Assembly: GCF_025399895.1 (NCBI RefSeq)
Contig: NZ_JAODUA010000007.1
Coordinates: 124,001-188,000 of the forward strand
From: Streptomyces sp. ASQP_92
GTDB taxonomy: Bacteria; Actinomycetota; Actinomycetes; Streptomycetales; Streptomycetaceae
Length of the DNA: 64,000 nucleotides
Reading direction: 5' to 3'
The position numbers were made by a program, and so were the translations under genes. Positions 15,813-24,221 of the stretch are shown one piece after another. How positions within the stretch are numbered: the first letter of the stretch is position 1; each line of letters begins with the position of its first letter. The notes under the pieces were generated by a model. That model worked only from the letters and a program-made list of their open reading frames with translations, made no database searches and was not told the DNA's origin.

Positions 15813-17861
15813 TCAGCCCTTGTTGCTGGGCTCCTTGGGCCGGTGTGCCACGGGGCCGCGGCGCACGGAACCCGGGGCGTTCCAGTCCGCCCGCCTGCGG
15901 GCCCGCTTCTTGGCGGCCTCGGAGGATTCGAGCTGGTAGGGGACGGAGGTCACCATGACGCCGGGGGTGAACAGGAGGCGGCCCTTGAGCCGCAGCGCGC
16001 TCTGGTTGTGCAGCAGGTGCTCGTACCAGTGGCCGACGACGTACTCGGGAATGAACACGCTGATCGCGTCGCGCGGGCTCTCGCGGCGCAGGCCCCGTAC
16101 GTACTCGATGATCGGCCGGGTGATCTCGCGGTAGGGCGAGTCGAGGATCTTCAGGGGCACGTTGATGCCGCGCCGCTCCCACTCCTCCTTGAGCGCCTTG
16201 GTCTCGGCCGGGTCGACCGAGATCGACAGCGCTTCCAGCTGGTCGGAGCGCATCAGCTTGGCGTAGGCCAGGGCGCGCAGGGTGGGGCGGTGGACCTTGG
16301 AGACCAGGACGATCGAGTGCACCCGGGAGGGCCGCAGGCTGTCGTCGGAGGGCTCGTCGGGGGCGGCGATCTCGGCGGCGACGCGGTCGTAGTGCTTGCG
16401 GATCGCGGTCATCGTTCCGTAGAAGATCACCATGCCGAGCAGCGCGACCCACGCGCCGTGGGTGAACTTGGTGGCCAGGACGACGACCAGGACGAGACCG
16501 GTGAAGAAGGCGCCGAAGGCGTTGATCGCGCGGGAGCGGACCATGCGCCGGCGCTTGGCCGGGTCGGTCTCGTCGGCCAGGTGGCGGTTCCAGTGGCGGA
16601 CCATGCCGGTCTGGCTGAGCGTGAACGAGACGAAGACGCCGACGATGTAGAGCTGGATCAGCCGGGTCGAGTCCGCGCCGTAGATCACCACGAGCAGGAC
16701 GGCGGCGCCGGCGAGCAGCACGATGCCGTTGGAGAACGCGAGGCGGTCGCCGCGGGTGTGGAGCTGGCGGGGCAGGTAGCGGTCCTGGGCGAGGATCGAG
16801 CCGAGCAGCGGGAACCCGTTGTAGGCGGTGTTCGCGGCGAGGAACAGGACCAGCGCGGTGGCCGCGGCGAGCACGACGAACAGGAAGCTGCCGTGGCCGA
16901 AGACGGCCTCGGCGACCTGCGAGATCACCGGGTTCTGCACGTATCCCGAGCCGAGCGGCGAGCCGTTGTGCAGCAGGTCCTCGCCGGGCTTCTCGGCCAT
17001 CCGCACATGGGTGCTCATGGCCAGCGCGATGATGCCGCAGAACATGGTGACGGCGAGGCCGCCCATGAGGGCGAGCGTGGTCGCGGCGTTCTTCGACTTC
17101 GGCTTGCGGAAGGCGGGGACGCCGTTGCTGATCGCCTCGACACCCGTGAGCGCGGCACAGCCGGAGGAGAAGGCGCGCAGCAGCAGGAAGACCAGGGCGA
17201 AGCCGGCCAGTCCCTGGTGTTCGGCCTTGATCGTGTAGTCCGCGGTCGGCGCCTTCATGGTGTCGCCGAGCACGATCCCGCGGAACGCGCCCCAGGCGAT
17301 CATGAGGAAGACGCCGGCGACGAAGACATAGGTCGGGATGGCGAAGAGCTTGCCCGACTCCTTCATGCCGCGCAGGTTCAGCAGCGTCAGGAGCACGATG
17401 ACGGCGACCGCGCAGAGCACCTTGTGCTCGACGATGAAGGGGATGGCCGAGCCGAGGTTCTCGATGCCGGAGGCGATGGAGACGGCCACGGTCAGCACGT
17501 AGTCGACGAGCAGGGCGCTCGCCACGGTGAGTCCGGCCTTCGGCCCGAGGTTGGTGTTGGCGACCTCGTAGTCGCCGCCGCCGCTCGGGTAGGCGTGCAC
17601 GTTCTGCCGGTAGGAGGCGACCACCGTGAACATGAGCACCACGACCGCGAGCGCGATCCAGGGGCTGAAGTGGTACGCCGACACACCCGCCACGGACAGC
17701 ACCAGGAGGACTTCTCCGGGTGCGTACGCAACGGACGAGAGCGGGTCGGAGGCAAAGACGGGAAGTGCGATGCGCTTGGGGAGGAGCGTTTCTCCCAGCT
17801 TGTCGCTGCGCAACGCCCGGCCGATCAGGATCCGTTTGGGCACGTCGGTCAGTTTGGACAC
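15813..17861 (-). CDS. APC-superfamily permease, KimA-like potassium transporter
   Basis: 682 residues. About twelve membrane helices occupy residues 45-480, opening with LPVFASDPLSSVAYAPGEVLL, a block shared with KimA (YdaO), the high-affinity K+/H+ symporter of Bacillus. A cytoplasmic domain of about 200 residues follows, as in KimA, where it mediates c-di-AMP inhibition. It was long annotated as an amino-acid permease. I placed the start at GTG 17861 because protein similarity in this family begins with SKLTDVPKRILIGRALRSDK; no clear ribosome-binding site precedes it, and upstream starts at 17927 (ATG) and 17948 (TTG) remain possible. The divergent neighbours are two TrkA/RCK proteins that regulate potassium uptake, which fits a K+ role; the substrate is inferred. 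Confidence 0.82.
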   Translation of the reverse strand: MSKLTDVPKRILIGRALRSDKLGETLLPKRIALPVFASDPLSSVAYAPGEVLLVLSVAGVSAYHFSPWIALAVVVLMFTVVASYRQNVHAYPSGGGDYEVANTNLGPKAGLTVASALLVDYVLTVAVSIASGIENLGSAIPFIVEHKVLCAVAVIVLLTLLNLRGMKESGKLFAIPTYVFVAGVFLMIAWGAFRGIVLGDTMKAPTADYTIKAEHQGLAGFALVFLLLRAFSSGCAALTGVEAISNGVPAFRKPKSKNAATTLALMGGLAVTMFCGIIALAMSTHVRMAEKPGEDLLHNGSPLGSGYVQNPVISQVAEAVFGHGSFLFVVLAAATALVLFLAANTAYNGFPLLGSILAQDRYLPRQLHTRGDRLAFSNGIVLLAGAAVLLVVIYGADSTRLIQLYIVGVFVSFTLSQTGMVRHWNRHLADETDPAKRRRMVRSRAINAFGAFFTGLVLVVVLATKFTHGAWVALLGMVIFYGTMTAIRKHYDRVAAEIAAPDEPSDDSLRPSRVHSIVLVSKVHRPTLRALAYAKLMRSDQLEALSISVDPAETKALKEEWERRGINVPLKILDSPYREITRPIIEYVRGLRRESPRDAISVFIPEYVVGHWYEHLLHNQSALRLKGRLLFTPGVMVTSVPYQLESSEAAKKRARRRADWNAPGSVRRGPVAHRPKEPSNKG

Positions 17862-17978
17862 GCAGAGGATCGTAAGCGCTGTGTCCGGATAAGGCCCACC
17901 CGCCTCCCCCGGGGCGGTGTGCGCCATAGGGGCACTGAGTGAGTACAACCTCGGGCATGCCGCATAAGCTCAGCACGC

Positions 17979-18011
17979 GGCAACGTGGATTTCTGTTGCC
18001 ACGCTGTTGCC
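17979..18011 (+). other. Hairpin in the trkA leader region
   Basis: GGCAACGTGG (17979-17988) can pair with CCAC and GTTGCC (ending 18011) with a three-base bulge. It lies about 80 bases upstream of the first trkA-type gene and 22 bases before a 16-codon frame with a strong ribosome-binding site. Role unknown. Confidence 0.35.
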
Positions 18012-18032
18012 CGGCTAGCCGAGAAGGAAGTA

Positions 18033-18083
18033 GTGAGCAGGGTGTTTGCGCAGGTCATCGGGGCGACCAGGAGTGCGGGGTAA
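18033..18083 (+). CDS. Possible 16-residue leader peptide before trkA
   Basis: A GTG at 18033 just after GAGAAGGAAG opens a 16-codon frame (VSRVFAQVIGATRSAG) ending in TAA six bases before the GTG of the first trkA-type gene. The ribosome-binding site is better than that of trkA itself. It could be a coupling or regulatory mini-gene, or chance. Confidence 0.3.
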   Translation: MSRVFAQVIGATRSAG

Positions 18084-18089
18084 GGGGAC

Positions 18090-18758
18090 GTGCACATCGT
18101 CATCATGGGCTGCGGGCGAGTGGGAGCCGCTCTCGCGCAAGCCCTGGAACTACAGGGTCACACCGTCGCGGTGGTCGACCAGGACCCGACGGCTTTCCGT
18201 CGGCTGGGGTCGGGCTTCGGCGGGCGCCGGGTGACCGGCGTCGGCTTCGACCAGGACACCCTGCGCGAAGCGGGCATCGAGGAGGCCGGCGCGTTCGCGG
18301 CGGTCTCCAGCGGCGACAACTCCAACATCATCGCGGCCCGGGTGGCGCGCGAGATGTTCGGCATCGAGAACGTGGCGGCGCGGATCTACGACCCGCGGCG
18401 CGCCGAGGTCTACCAGCGCCTGGGCATCCCGACGGTCGCCACGGTCAGCTGGACCGCCGACCAGATGCTGCGGCGGCTGCTGCCGTCCGGTTCGGAGCCC
18501 CTGTGGCGCGACCCGAGCGGTGGCGTACAGCTCGCCGAGGTGCACACCTCCACGGCGTGGATCGGCCACAAGGTCAGCACCCTCCAGGAGGAGACCGGCG
18601 TGCGCGTCGCGTTCCTCACCCGGCTGGGCGAAGCGGTGCTGCCGTCGTCCCAGACGGTGCTGCAGGAGGGCGATCTGGTGCACGTGATGATGCGTACCGA
18701 CGAGGTCGACAAGGTCGAGGCGGCGTTCGCCCAGGGCCCCGAGGAAGGCGGTCACTGA
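18090..18758 (+). CDS. TrkA-family potassium channel/transport regulator (RCK), first copy
   Basis: 222 residues. Residues 1-120 form an RCK_N Rossmann domain with the nucleotide motif GCGRVGAALAQAL and a VVDQDP acidic end of strand 2; residues about 135-215 form an RCK_C ligand domain. Such proteins sit on the cytoplasmic face of K+ transporters and gate them in response to NAD(H), ATP or c-di-AMP. It is a single-module protein, unlike the two-module E. coli TrkA, and the next gene encodes a second module, so they probably form a mixed octameric ring (as CeoB/CeoC). GTG start after AAGGGG; its stop overlaps the next start by one base. Confidence 0.9.
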   Translation: MHIVIMGCGRVGAALAQALELQGHTVAVVDQDPTAFRRLGSGFGGRRVTGVGFDQDTLREAGIEEAGAFAAVSSGDNSNIIAARVAREMFGIENVAARIYDPRRAEVYQRLGIPTVATVSWTADQMLRRLLPSGSEPLWRDPSGGVQLAEVHTSTAWIGHKVSTLQEETGVRVAFLTRLGEAVLPSSQTVLQEGDLVHVMMRTDEVDKVEAAFAQGPEEGGH

Positions 18759-19426
18759 TGCGTGTGGCGATTGCCGGGGCCGGCGCGGTGGGCCGTTCCA
18801 TCGCGGGCGAGCTCCTGGAGAACGGGCACGAGGTGCTCCTCGTCGACAAGGCGCCCACGGCCATCTCGGTGGAGCGGGTGCCGCTCGCGGAGTGGCTGCT
18901 CGCGGACGCCTGTGAGATCACCTCACTCGACGAGGCGGCGCTCCAGCGCTGCAACGTGGTCATCGCGGCCACCGGCGACGACAAGGTGAACCTGGTCGTC
19001 TCGCTGCTCGCGAAGACCGAGTACGGGGTGCCGCGGGTGGTGGCCCGGGTCAACAACCCGAAGAACGAGTGGCTGTTCAACGAGTCGTGGGGCGTGGACG
19101 TCGCCGTCTCGACGCCGCGTCTGATGTCGGCCCTGGTCGAGGAGGCGGTGAGCGTCGGTGATCTCGTACGCCTGCTGCGCTTCAGCCATGGCGACGCCAA
19201 CCTGGTCGAGCTGACGCTGCCGCCGGAGTCGGCGCTGGCGGGCACGCAGGTCGGGGACGTGGCGTGGCCGGAGGACACCTCGCTCGTCACGATCATCCGC
19301 GGGACGCGGGTGCTCACGCCGAGCCAGGAGGAGACCCTCGAGGCGGGCGACGAGCTCCTGTTCGTGGCGGCGCAGGCCCGCGAGGAACAGCTGGAGGACC
19401 TGCTCTCGGTCCGCCGCGAGAGCTGA
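18758..19426 (+). CDS. TrkA-family potassium regulator (RCK), second copy
   Basis: 222 residues with the same RCK_N-RCK_C layout as the gene before it: GAGAVGRSIAGEL at the N-terminus, LLVDKAP at the end of strand 2, and a C-terminal domain from about residue 140. It starts within the previous stop codon (TGATG), with GAGGAAGG about 10 bases upstream, so both modules should be made in equal amounts. No dedicated TrkH/KtrB channel is in the window; the divergent KimA-like permease is the nearest potassium transporter. Confidence 0.9.
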   Translation: MRVAIAGAGAVGRSIAGELLENGHEVLLVDKAPTAISVERVPLAEWLLADACEITSLDEAALQRCNVVIAATGDDKVNLVVSLLAKTEYGVPRVVARVNNPKNEWLFNESWGVDVAVSTPRLMSALVEEAVSVGDLVRLLRFSHGDANLVELTLPPESALAGTQVGDVAWPEDTSLVTIIRGTRVLTPSQEETLEAGDELLFVAAQAREEQLEDLLSVRRES

Positions 19427-19445
19427 TCGACCGCATCACACGGCC

Positions 19446-19478
19446 GAGGGCCCGCGACCGTGACGGTCGCGGGCCCTC
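19446..19478. terminator. Bidirectional terminator between trkA pair and DUF3159
   Basis: A perfect 15-bp stem (19446-19460 with 19464-19478) and a TGA loop lie between two converging genes, 20 bases from each stop codon. Confidence 0.9.
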
Positions 19479-19499
19479 GCTCTGTTCGTGAAAGGAGCG

Positions 19500-20231
19500 T
19501 TACGCCCCGGCTTCCCCGTGGGCGGCGGCCTTGCGGGCCTTCTCGGCCGCTTCCTCCGCCTCCATCTCGGCGAAGACGTCGATCGGCGCCGGCGCCTTGG
19601 CGAGGAAGACCCAGGTGAGCCAGACCGCGAGCAGGAACGGCGGGATCTTCAGGGCGATCAGGACCCAGCCGAGCTGGGAGGTGTTGGCCCACCAGTACAG
19701 CGGGAAGAGGATCGCGCACTTGGCGAGCAGGATCAGCCCCCACGCCCAACTGGCCTTCGCGTACGCCTTCTTGCGGCCCGGGTTGCGGGTGCGCCAGGAC
19801 AGGTTCTCCTTGAAGACCGGGCCGAGGATGAGCCCGATCAGGGGCACCCCGCACAGGGTGGTGACGATGTACGCCAGCGCCAGGCCCAGGGTGTAGAGCA
19901 TGCCCGGCAGATAGAAGTCCTTGGCGTTGCCCGTCATCATCGCGAAGACCACGCCGAAGGCGACGCCGAAGACACCGCTGAAGGCGTGCTTCATGGTGTC
20001 CTTGCGGACCAGGCGGACCACGACGAGCAGCAGCGACACCGCGAGGGCGGCGATCGCCGAGACGTGCAGGTCCTTGTTGACCGTGAAGATCGTGACGAAG
20101 AGCAGTCCCGGAAGGACCGTCTCCACCATGCCGCGCACCCCGCCGAACGCCTCGAAGAGCGCGGCCTCGGTGACGGCCTTCGCGTCGGCGGGCGGGGCGG
20201 GGGTGGTGGTCGGCTTGTCGACTGACGTCAC
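19500..20231 (-). CDS. DUF3159 membrane protein
   Basis: 243 residues with about six hydrophobic helices between residues 35 and 215 and a charged alanine-rich tail. The start of the conserved region, ALFEAFGGVRGMVETVLPGL, is the DUF3159 signature. This family occurs in actinobacteria and has no assigned function. The GTG start at 20231 lies 3 bases after the stop of the OB-fold gene, so the two form an operon, as is usual in the genus. A link to potassium or envelope function is suggested only by position. Confidence 0.88.
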   Translation of the reverse strand: MTSVDKPTTTPAPPADAKAVTEAALFEAFGGVRGMVETVLPGLLFVTIFTVNKDLHVSAIAALAVSLLLVVVRLVRKDTMKHAFSGVFGVAFGVVFAMMTGNAKDFYLPGMLYTLGLALAYIVTTLCGVPLIGLILGPVFKENLSWRTRNPGRKKAYAKASWAWGLILLAKCAILFPLYWWANTSQLGWVLIALKIPPFLLAVWLTWVFLAKAPAPIDVFAEMEAEEAAEKARKAAAHGEAGA

Positions 20232-20234
20232 CGG

Positions 20235-20633
20235 CTACTCCTGTCCGAGCGGTCGGAGTTCGTATTTGGGGTTGAACAGGACCCGCCGGCCGTGGCTCAA
20301 GGAGATCCGGCCCGAAGCGATGAGCTTGCGGCCCGGCTCGATGCCCACGATCGAGCGCCGTCCCAGCCACACCACGTCCAGTGGGGCGGTGCCGTCGAAG
20401 AGCTCGGCCTCCAGCGCCGGCACTCCCGCCCGGGGGCGCAGGGTGACGGTCCGCAAGGTACCAGTCACTTTGACTATCTGGCGGTCGCTGCACTCGGAGA
20501 TGCGGGTGCACCCCGTGGCCTGCGTGTCCTCCTGCAGTTCCGCGGAGTGCAGGTCCTCCTGCGAGGTGGACAGCCGGTCGAGCATCCGGCGGAACCGGCC
20601 CGCGGGCTTCTCGGTACGAAGGTCAGCACTCAT
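20235..20633 (-). CDS. OB-fold nucleic-acid-binding-domain protein
   Basis: 132 residues. The core from about residue 50, with IVKVTGTLRTVTLRP, LEAELFDGTAPLDVVWLGRR and GRKLIASGRI, is a single OB fold like the tRNA-anticodon type seen in RecG and replication proteins. The N-terminal 45 residues are polar and probably helical. No catalytic motif is visible. It is the first gene of a two-gene operon with the DUF3159 membrane protein; the partner and the bound ligand are unknown. Confidence 0.82.
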   Translation of the reverse strand: MSADLRTEKPAGRFRRMLDRLSTSQEDLHSAELQEDTQATGCTRISECSDRQIVKVTGTLRTVTLRPRAGVPALEAELFDGTAPLDVVWLGRRSIVGIEPGRKLIASGRISLSHGRRVLFNPKYELRPLGQE

Positions 20634-20780
20634 ACAGAAAGCGTACCGGTGGACACGGCCTCCGGATCAAAGCATGTGGTCAGCACGGATACGGCTGCCG
20701 TACAGCGCCGGTGTGAAACGGGTCGGCCCACGGTGCGGTGTTGACGCGGGGGGAGGCGGGGCCCCGCGAGCCGGGCGCCG

Positions 20781-21473
20781 TCAGCGTTCGAAGCGGTAGC
20801 CCATGCCCGGTTCGGTGATGAAGTGGCGCGGGTGCGAGGGGTCGAGTTCCAGCTTGCGGCGGAGCTGGGCCATGTAGACCCGCAGATAGTTGGTCTCGGT
20901 GCCGTAGGAAGGCCCCCAGACCTCCTGGAGGAGCTGTTTCTGGCTGACCAGGCGGCCGGTGTTGCGGACCAGCACTTCGAGCAGGTGCCACTCGGTCGGC
21001 GTGAGGCGTACGTCGCGGCCCTCGCGGTTGACCTTCTTGGCGGCCAGGTCGACGGTGAAGCCCTCGGTCTCCACCATCACCACGTCGTCGGCGCCGTCCG
21101 CGCCGCCCACCGGCTCGGCCCGGCGCACCGCGGCGCGCAGCCGGGCGAGCAGCTCGTCCATGCCGAAGGGCTTGGTGACGTAGTCGTCGGCGCCCGCGTC
21201 GAGCGCCTCAACCTTCTCGTCGGAGGTGTGGCGGGCGGAGAGCACCAGGATGGGGACCCGGGTCCAGCCGCGCAGCCCCCGGATGACCTCGACGCCGTCC
21301 ATGTCCGGCAGCCCCAGGTCGAGGACGACCACGTCGGGGTGGCGGGCGGCGGCGAGCCGGAGGGCGCTCGCGCCGTCGGGGGCCGCGTCCACCTCGTACT
21401 TCCGTGCCTTGAGGTTGATCACGAGCGCGCGCACGATCTGCGGCTCGTCCTCGACCACGAGCACCCGGGTCAT
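20781..21473 (-). CDS. kdpE: KdpE-type response regulator
   Basis: 230 residues. The receiver domain has the acidic pair VVEDEPQ, the phospho-acceptor Asp in VVLDLGLPDMDG (about residue 51), and Lys in YVTKPFG; an OmpR-type winged helix covers about residues 130-228. It is the KdpE member of the family by similarity and by pairing with kdpD, whose gene overlaps it by four bases (ATGA). KdpE activates the kdpFABC potassium pump operon, which is not present in this window on either side. The start ATG 21473 is inside the kdpD stop. Confidence 0.92.
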   Translation of the reverse strand: MTRVLVVEDEPQIVRALVINLKARKYEVDAAPDGASALRLAAARHPDVVVLDLGLPDMDGVEVIRGLRGWTRVPILVLSARHTSDEKVEALDAGADDYVTKPFGMDELLARLRAAVRRAEPVGGADGADDVVMVETEGFTVDLAAKKVNREGRDVRLTPTEWHLLEVLVRNTGRLVSQKQLLQEVWGPSYGTETNYLRVYMAQLRRKLELDPSHPRHFITEPGMGYRFER

Positions 21474-24052
21474 CTGGGGTCCCTGCCTTCTGCGGTTGCG
21501 GGCTGAGCGGTTCGGTCCATGAGGGGGTCGGGGTCCGGGGGATGTGCGGTCCGGCCGGGGGCGGCGCGGACGGTGAGGACCATGGTGAGGCCGCCGCCGG
21601 GGGTGTCCTCGGCGGCCAGGGTGCCTCCCATGGCCTCGGCGAAACCCCGGGCGACGGCGAGGCCGAGGCCCACACCGGCGCCGCGCGGTGCGTCCCCGTA
21701 GCGCTGGAAGGGGGCGAAGATGCGGTCCTTGGCGGCGTCGGGGACGCCCGGGCCGCGGTCGGTGACGCGTATCTCGACGCGGTCGGCGAGGGCGCTGGCG
21801 GCGACCGTGACGGCCTGGTGCGGCGGGCTGTACTTGACGGCGTTCTCGACGACATTGGCCACGGCCCGCTCCAGCAGGCCCGGGTCGACCTCGACCATGG
21901 GCAGGGTCTCGGGGATGTCCAGGACGACGCTGTCCTCCAGGACGCCGCCGAGCGCCATGGGCACGACCTCGTCGAGGTCGATCTCGCGAATCAGCGGGGT
22001 CACCGTGCCGGTCTGGAGGCGGGACATGTCGAGGAGGTTCCCCACGAGGTGGTCGAGGCGGTCGGCGCCGTCCTCGATGCCTTCGAGGAGTTCGGCGCGG
22101 TCCTCCTCGGACCATTCGACGTCGTCGGAGCGCAGTGAGCTGACCGCGGCCTTGATGGAGGCGAGCGGGGTGCGCAGGTCGTGGCTGACGGCGGCGAGCA
22201 GCGCGGTGCGGATGCGGTTGCCCTCGGCGAGCTTGCGGGCCTGGTCGGCCTCCCCCACCAGGCGCCTGCGGTCCAGGACGACGGCGGCCTGGGCGGCGAA
22301 GGCGCCGAGCACCCGTCGGTCCTCGGCGGGCAGCACCCGCCCGGACAGGGCGAGCGCCATGTGGTCGCCGACGGGCATGTCGACGTCGGCGTCCTCGGGG
22401 CGGGCGACCGGGCGCGGCCCGACGCTGCCCGCACACGTCCAGGGCTCCACGTCTCCGGCGCGCTCCAGGAGGGCCACCGATTCCATGGCGAAGGTCTCGC
22501 GGACCCGCTCCAGGAGGGCGTCCAGGCTGGTCTCGCCGCGCAGGACGCTGCCCGCGAGGAAGGAGAGGATCTCGGATTCGGCGCGCAGCCGGGCCGCCTG
22601 GTGGGTGCGGCGGGCGGCGACGTCGACGACGGAGGCGACCGAGAGGGCGACCAGGACGAAGATGACGATGGCGACGATGTTCTTCGGGTCGGCGATCGTG
22701 ATCCGGTGGACGGGCGGGGTGAAGAAGTAGTTCAGCAGAAACGAGCCGAACGCGGCCGAGGCGAGGGCCGGGAAGAGGCCGCCGAGCAGGGCCGCGGCGA
22801 CGGTCAGCGTCAGGAACAGCAGCATGTCGTTGGCGAGCCCGAGGTCCGCCTCGACATTGGTGAGCAGCACGGTGAGCAGGGCCGGGCCGATCACGCCGGC
22901 CGCCCAGCCCCACACGATGCGGGCCCGTCCGAGCCGTGCGCCGCGGGCCACGGGAAGGCCGCGGCCCTTGGCGACCTCGTCGTGGGTGACGATGTGGACG
23001 TCGAGGTCTGGCCCGGAGTCGCGGGCCACGGTCTGCCCGACGCCGGGGCCCAGGATGTACTGCCAGGCCTTGCGGCGGCTGGATCCGAGGACGATCTGGG
23101 TGGCGTTGACGCCGCGTGCGAAGGCGAGCAGCGAGGCCGGGATGTCGTCGCCTATGACGTGGTGGAAGCTGCCGCCGAGGTCCTCGACGAGGGTGCGCTG
23201 GACGGTGAGTTCCTTGGGCGAGGCCGAGGTCAGCCCGTCGCTCCTGGCCACGTACACGGCGAGGATCTCGCTGCCGGAGCCCTTGGCGGCCATGCGGGCG
23301 GCCCGGCGGATGAGGGTGCGGCCCTCGGGGCCGCCGGTCAGTCCGACGACGATGCGCTCGCGGGCCTGCCAGGTGGACTTGATGTCGTGTTCGCCGCGGT
23401 ACTGCTGGAGGTACTCGTCGACCCGGTCGGCGACCCACAGCAGGGCGAGTTCACGCAGCGCGGTGAGGTTGCCGGGCCGGAAGTAGTTGGACAGGGCCGC
23501 GTCGACCTTGTCGGAGGTGTAGATGTTGCCGTGCGCCATGCGGCGGCGCAGCGCCTGGGGCGACATGTCGACGAGCTCGATCTGGTCGGCCCGTCGCACC
23601 ACTTCGTCGGGCACCGTCTCGCGCTGGCGTACGCCGGTGATCGACTCGACGACGTCGCCGAGGGACTCCAGGTGCTGGATGTTGACGGTGGACACGACGT
23701 CGATGCCGGCGGCGAGCAGCTCCTCGATGTCCTGCCAGCGCTTGGTGTTGCGGGCGCCGGGCACGTTGGTGTGCGCGAGTTCGTCCACCACGGCGACGGC
23801 GGGGCGGCGCTCCAGGACCGCGTCGACGTCCATCTCGGTGAAGAGGCTCCCCCGGTATTCGATCGGGCGCCGCTGGATCTGCTCCAGGCCGTGCAGCATG
23901 ACCTCGGTGCGCGGCCGCCCGTGGTGCTCGACGAACGCGACGACACAGTCCGTGCCTCGCTCCACCCGGCGGTGCGCCTCGGAGAGCATGGCGTAGGTCT
24001 TGCCGACGCCCGGCGCCGCGCCGAGGTAGATCCGAAGCTTGCCGCGTGCCAT
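21470..24052 (-). CDS. kdpD: KdpD-type osmosensitive potassium sensor kinase
   Basis: 860 residues. The N-terminal KdpD domain begins at once (LRIYLGAAPGVGKT, Walker A) and contains VVDELAHTNVPG and KRWQDIEELL; a universal-stress-type domain follows (about 235-370), then four membrane helices (about 395-490), a GAF-like region, and the kinase with phospho-acceptor His in AAVSHDLRTPLASI and ATPase boxes VVENAVKYS and DRGPGVPDAAKDRIF. It senses low potassium or osmotic stress, and in other bacteria c-di-AMP binds the stress-protein domain. It is complete, but the cognate kdpFABC genes are missing nearby; the next gene upstream is an unrelated ABC ATPase 169 bases away. Confidence 0.93.
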   Translation of the reverse strand: MARGKLRIYLGAAPGVGKTYAMLSEAHRRVERGTDCVVAFVEHHGRPRTEVMLHGLEQIQRRPIEYRGSLFTEMDVDAVLERRPAVAVVDELAHTNVPGARNTKRWQDIEELLAAGIDVVSTVNIQHLESLGDVVESITGVRQRETVPDEVVRRADQIELVDMSPQALRRRMAHGNIYTSDKVDAALSNYFRPGNLTALRELALLWVADRVDEYLQQYRGEHDIKSTWQARERIVVGLTGGPEGRTLIRRAARMAAKGSGSEILAVYVARSDGLTSASPKELTVQRTLVEDLGGSFHHVIGDDIPASLLAFARGVNATQIVLGSSRRKAWQYILGPGVGQTVARDSGPDLDVHIVTHDEVAKGRGLPVARGARLGRARIVWGWAAGVIGPALLTVLLTNVEADLGLANDMLLFLTLTVAAALLGGLFPALASAAFGSFLLNYFFTPPVHRITIADPKNIVAIVIFVLVALSVASVVDVAARRTHQAARLRAESEILSFLAGSVLRGETSLDALLERVRETFAMESVALLERAGDVEPWTCAGSVGPRPVARPEDADVDMPVGDHMALALSGRVLPAEDRRVLGAFAAQAAVVLDRRRLVGEADQARKLAEGNRIRTALLAAVSHDLRTPLASIKAAVSSLRSDDVEWSEEDRAELLEGIEDGADRLDHLVGNLLDMSRLQTGTVTPLIREIDLDEVVPMALGGVLEDSVVLDIPETLPMVEVDPGLLERAVANVVENAVKYSPPHQAVTVAASALADRVEIRVTDRGPGVPDAAKDRIFAPFQRYGDAPRGAGVGLGLAVARGFAEAMGGTLAAEDTPGGGLTMVLTVRAAPGRTAHPPDPDPLMDRTAQPATAEGRDPR

Positions 24053-24221
24053 GGCCCCATTGTCTTTCAGAAGTCAGCTACGTACGCTGCGTCGACCTTA
24101 CGGCCAACAATTCCGGCAAATGGGGTGGGGGTGGGGCGGGGGCCGCGTATTGACGCGATTCTGACGCCACGCCTTCGAGGGGCGCGGCGGTTCTGACGCC
24201 CCGCCCCCGAGGGGGCGCCGC

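Noticed and set aside
14373..17942. A 1189-codon open frame on the + strand, opposite the methyltransferase and permease genes
   Set aside because: It is a shadow of high-GC coding on the other strand: biased toward Val/Gly/Asp/Arg, no domain, and the opposite strand has two clear families.
18090..19426. One long frame suggesting a fused two-module TrkA
   Set aside because: The modules are in different frames with a TGATG junction, so they are two genes.
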